From the NCBI RefSeq assembly GCF_037176765.1, contig NC_090021.1:147307074-147371073 (forward strand): a DNA stretch of 64,000 bases, in the 5' to 3' direction. Source of the stretch: Anolis sagrei. Taxonomy: Eukaryota > Chordata > Lepidosauria > Squamata > Anolidae. Below, one piece after another: positions 63,960 through 64,000 of this stretch. Below the pieces are notes generated by a model. That model was not told where the DNA came from and made no database searches. It saw only the letters and a list, made by a program, of their open reading frames with translations. Made by a program: the position numbers and the translations under genes. Positions within the stretch are counted from its first letter, which is position 1. The number at the start of each line of letters is the position of its first letter.

Positions 63960-64000
63960 CGGTGGTTCTCAACCTGTGGGTCCCCAGATGTTTTGGCCTT
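63960..64000 (+). mobile_element. hAT MITE cut by the window end
   Basis: CGGTGGTTCTCAACCTGTGG and GTCCCCAGATGTTTTGGCC match the left half of 54658-54792. Confidence 0.75.

Overview
This window is vertebrate nuclear DNA, most likely from a squamate reptile and probably an iguanian such as Anolis. The genes are split into short GT-AG exons in an AT-rich, transposon-crowded background. Sauria-type SINEs with a BovB-like 3' tail occur together with BovB, CR1, L2-like, R4-like and Penelope-like retroelements and many short hAT and Tigger DNA transposons. No prokaryotic features, CRISPR arrays, rRNA or functional tRNA genes were seen. All family names come from recognising sequence without a database search, so species and TE subfamily names are provisional.

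Three host genes lie on the + strand. (1) FERMT1 (kindlin-1): thirteen coding exons from 463 to 28499, covering everything except about the first 51 codons, which lie upstream of the window. Every exon joins in frame. (2) LRRN4: four coding exons from 43458 to 51414, giving a 784-residue type I membrane protein with LRRs, an LRR C-terminal cap, a Ser/Thr-rich stalk, a Tyr/acidic cluster, a Cys-rich segment, one FN3 domain and a transmembrane helix. (3) A two-coding-exon beta-defensin at 61910-63649 with a canonical six-cysteine spacing, a signal peptide, a phase-1 intron and a polyadenylation signal. From memory, FERMT1 followed by LRRN4 on the same strand is also the human 20p12.3 order. A beta-defensin beside LRRN4 is not something I know from mammals or birds and is the most interesting gene-level observation.

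Layout: 1-28.5 kb is FERMT1, with TE-filled introns. 28.5-43.4 kb is intergenic and made largely of L2-like, BovB, R4-like, CR1, Sauria SINE and Penelope-like remains. It also holds a GC-rich stretch at 40.68-41.0 kb that could be an LRRN4 5' non-coding exon. 43.4-51.4 kb is LRRN4. 51.4-61.9 kb is a graveyard of Penelope-like, hAT, Tigger, CR1 and BovB pieces. 61.9-63.8 kb is the defensin gene, whose intron carries long (TCC)n and purine tracts.

The three genes are not an operon or a pathway. Kindlin-1 is a cytoplasmic integrin co-activator of epithelia, LRRN4 is a cell-surface LRR/FN3 protein, and the defensin is a secreted antimicrobial or signalling peptide. Much of the remaining structure is transposon stratigraphy. 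Several insertions can be dated relative to one another by exact target-site duplications, and the hAT insertions repeatedly use TCTAGA-like targets. I saw no convincing novel multi-gene system.
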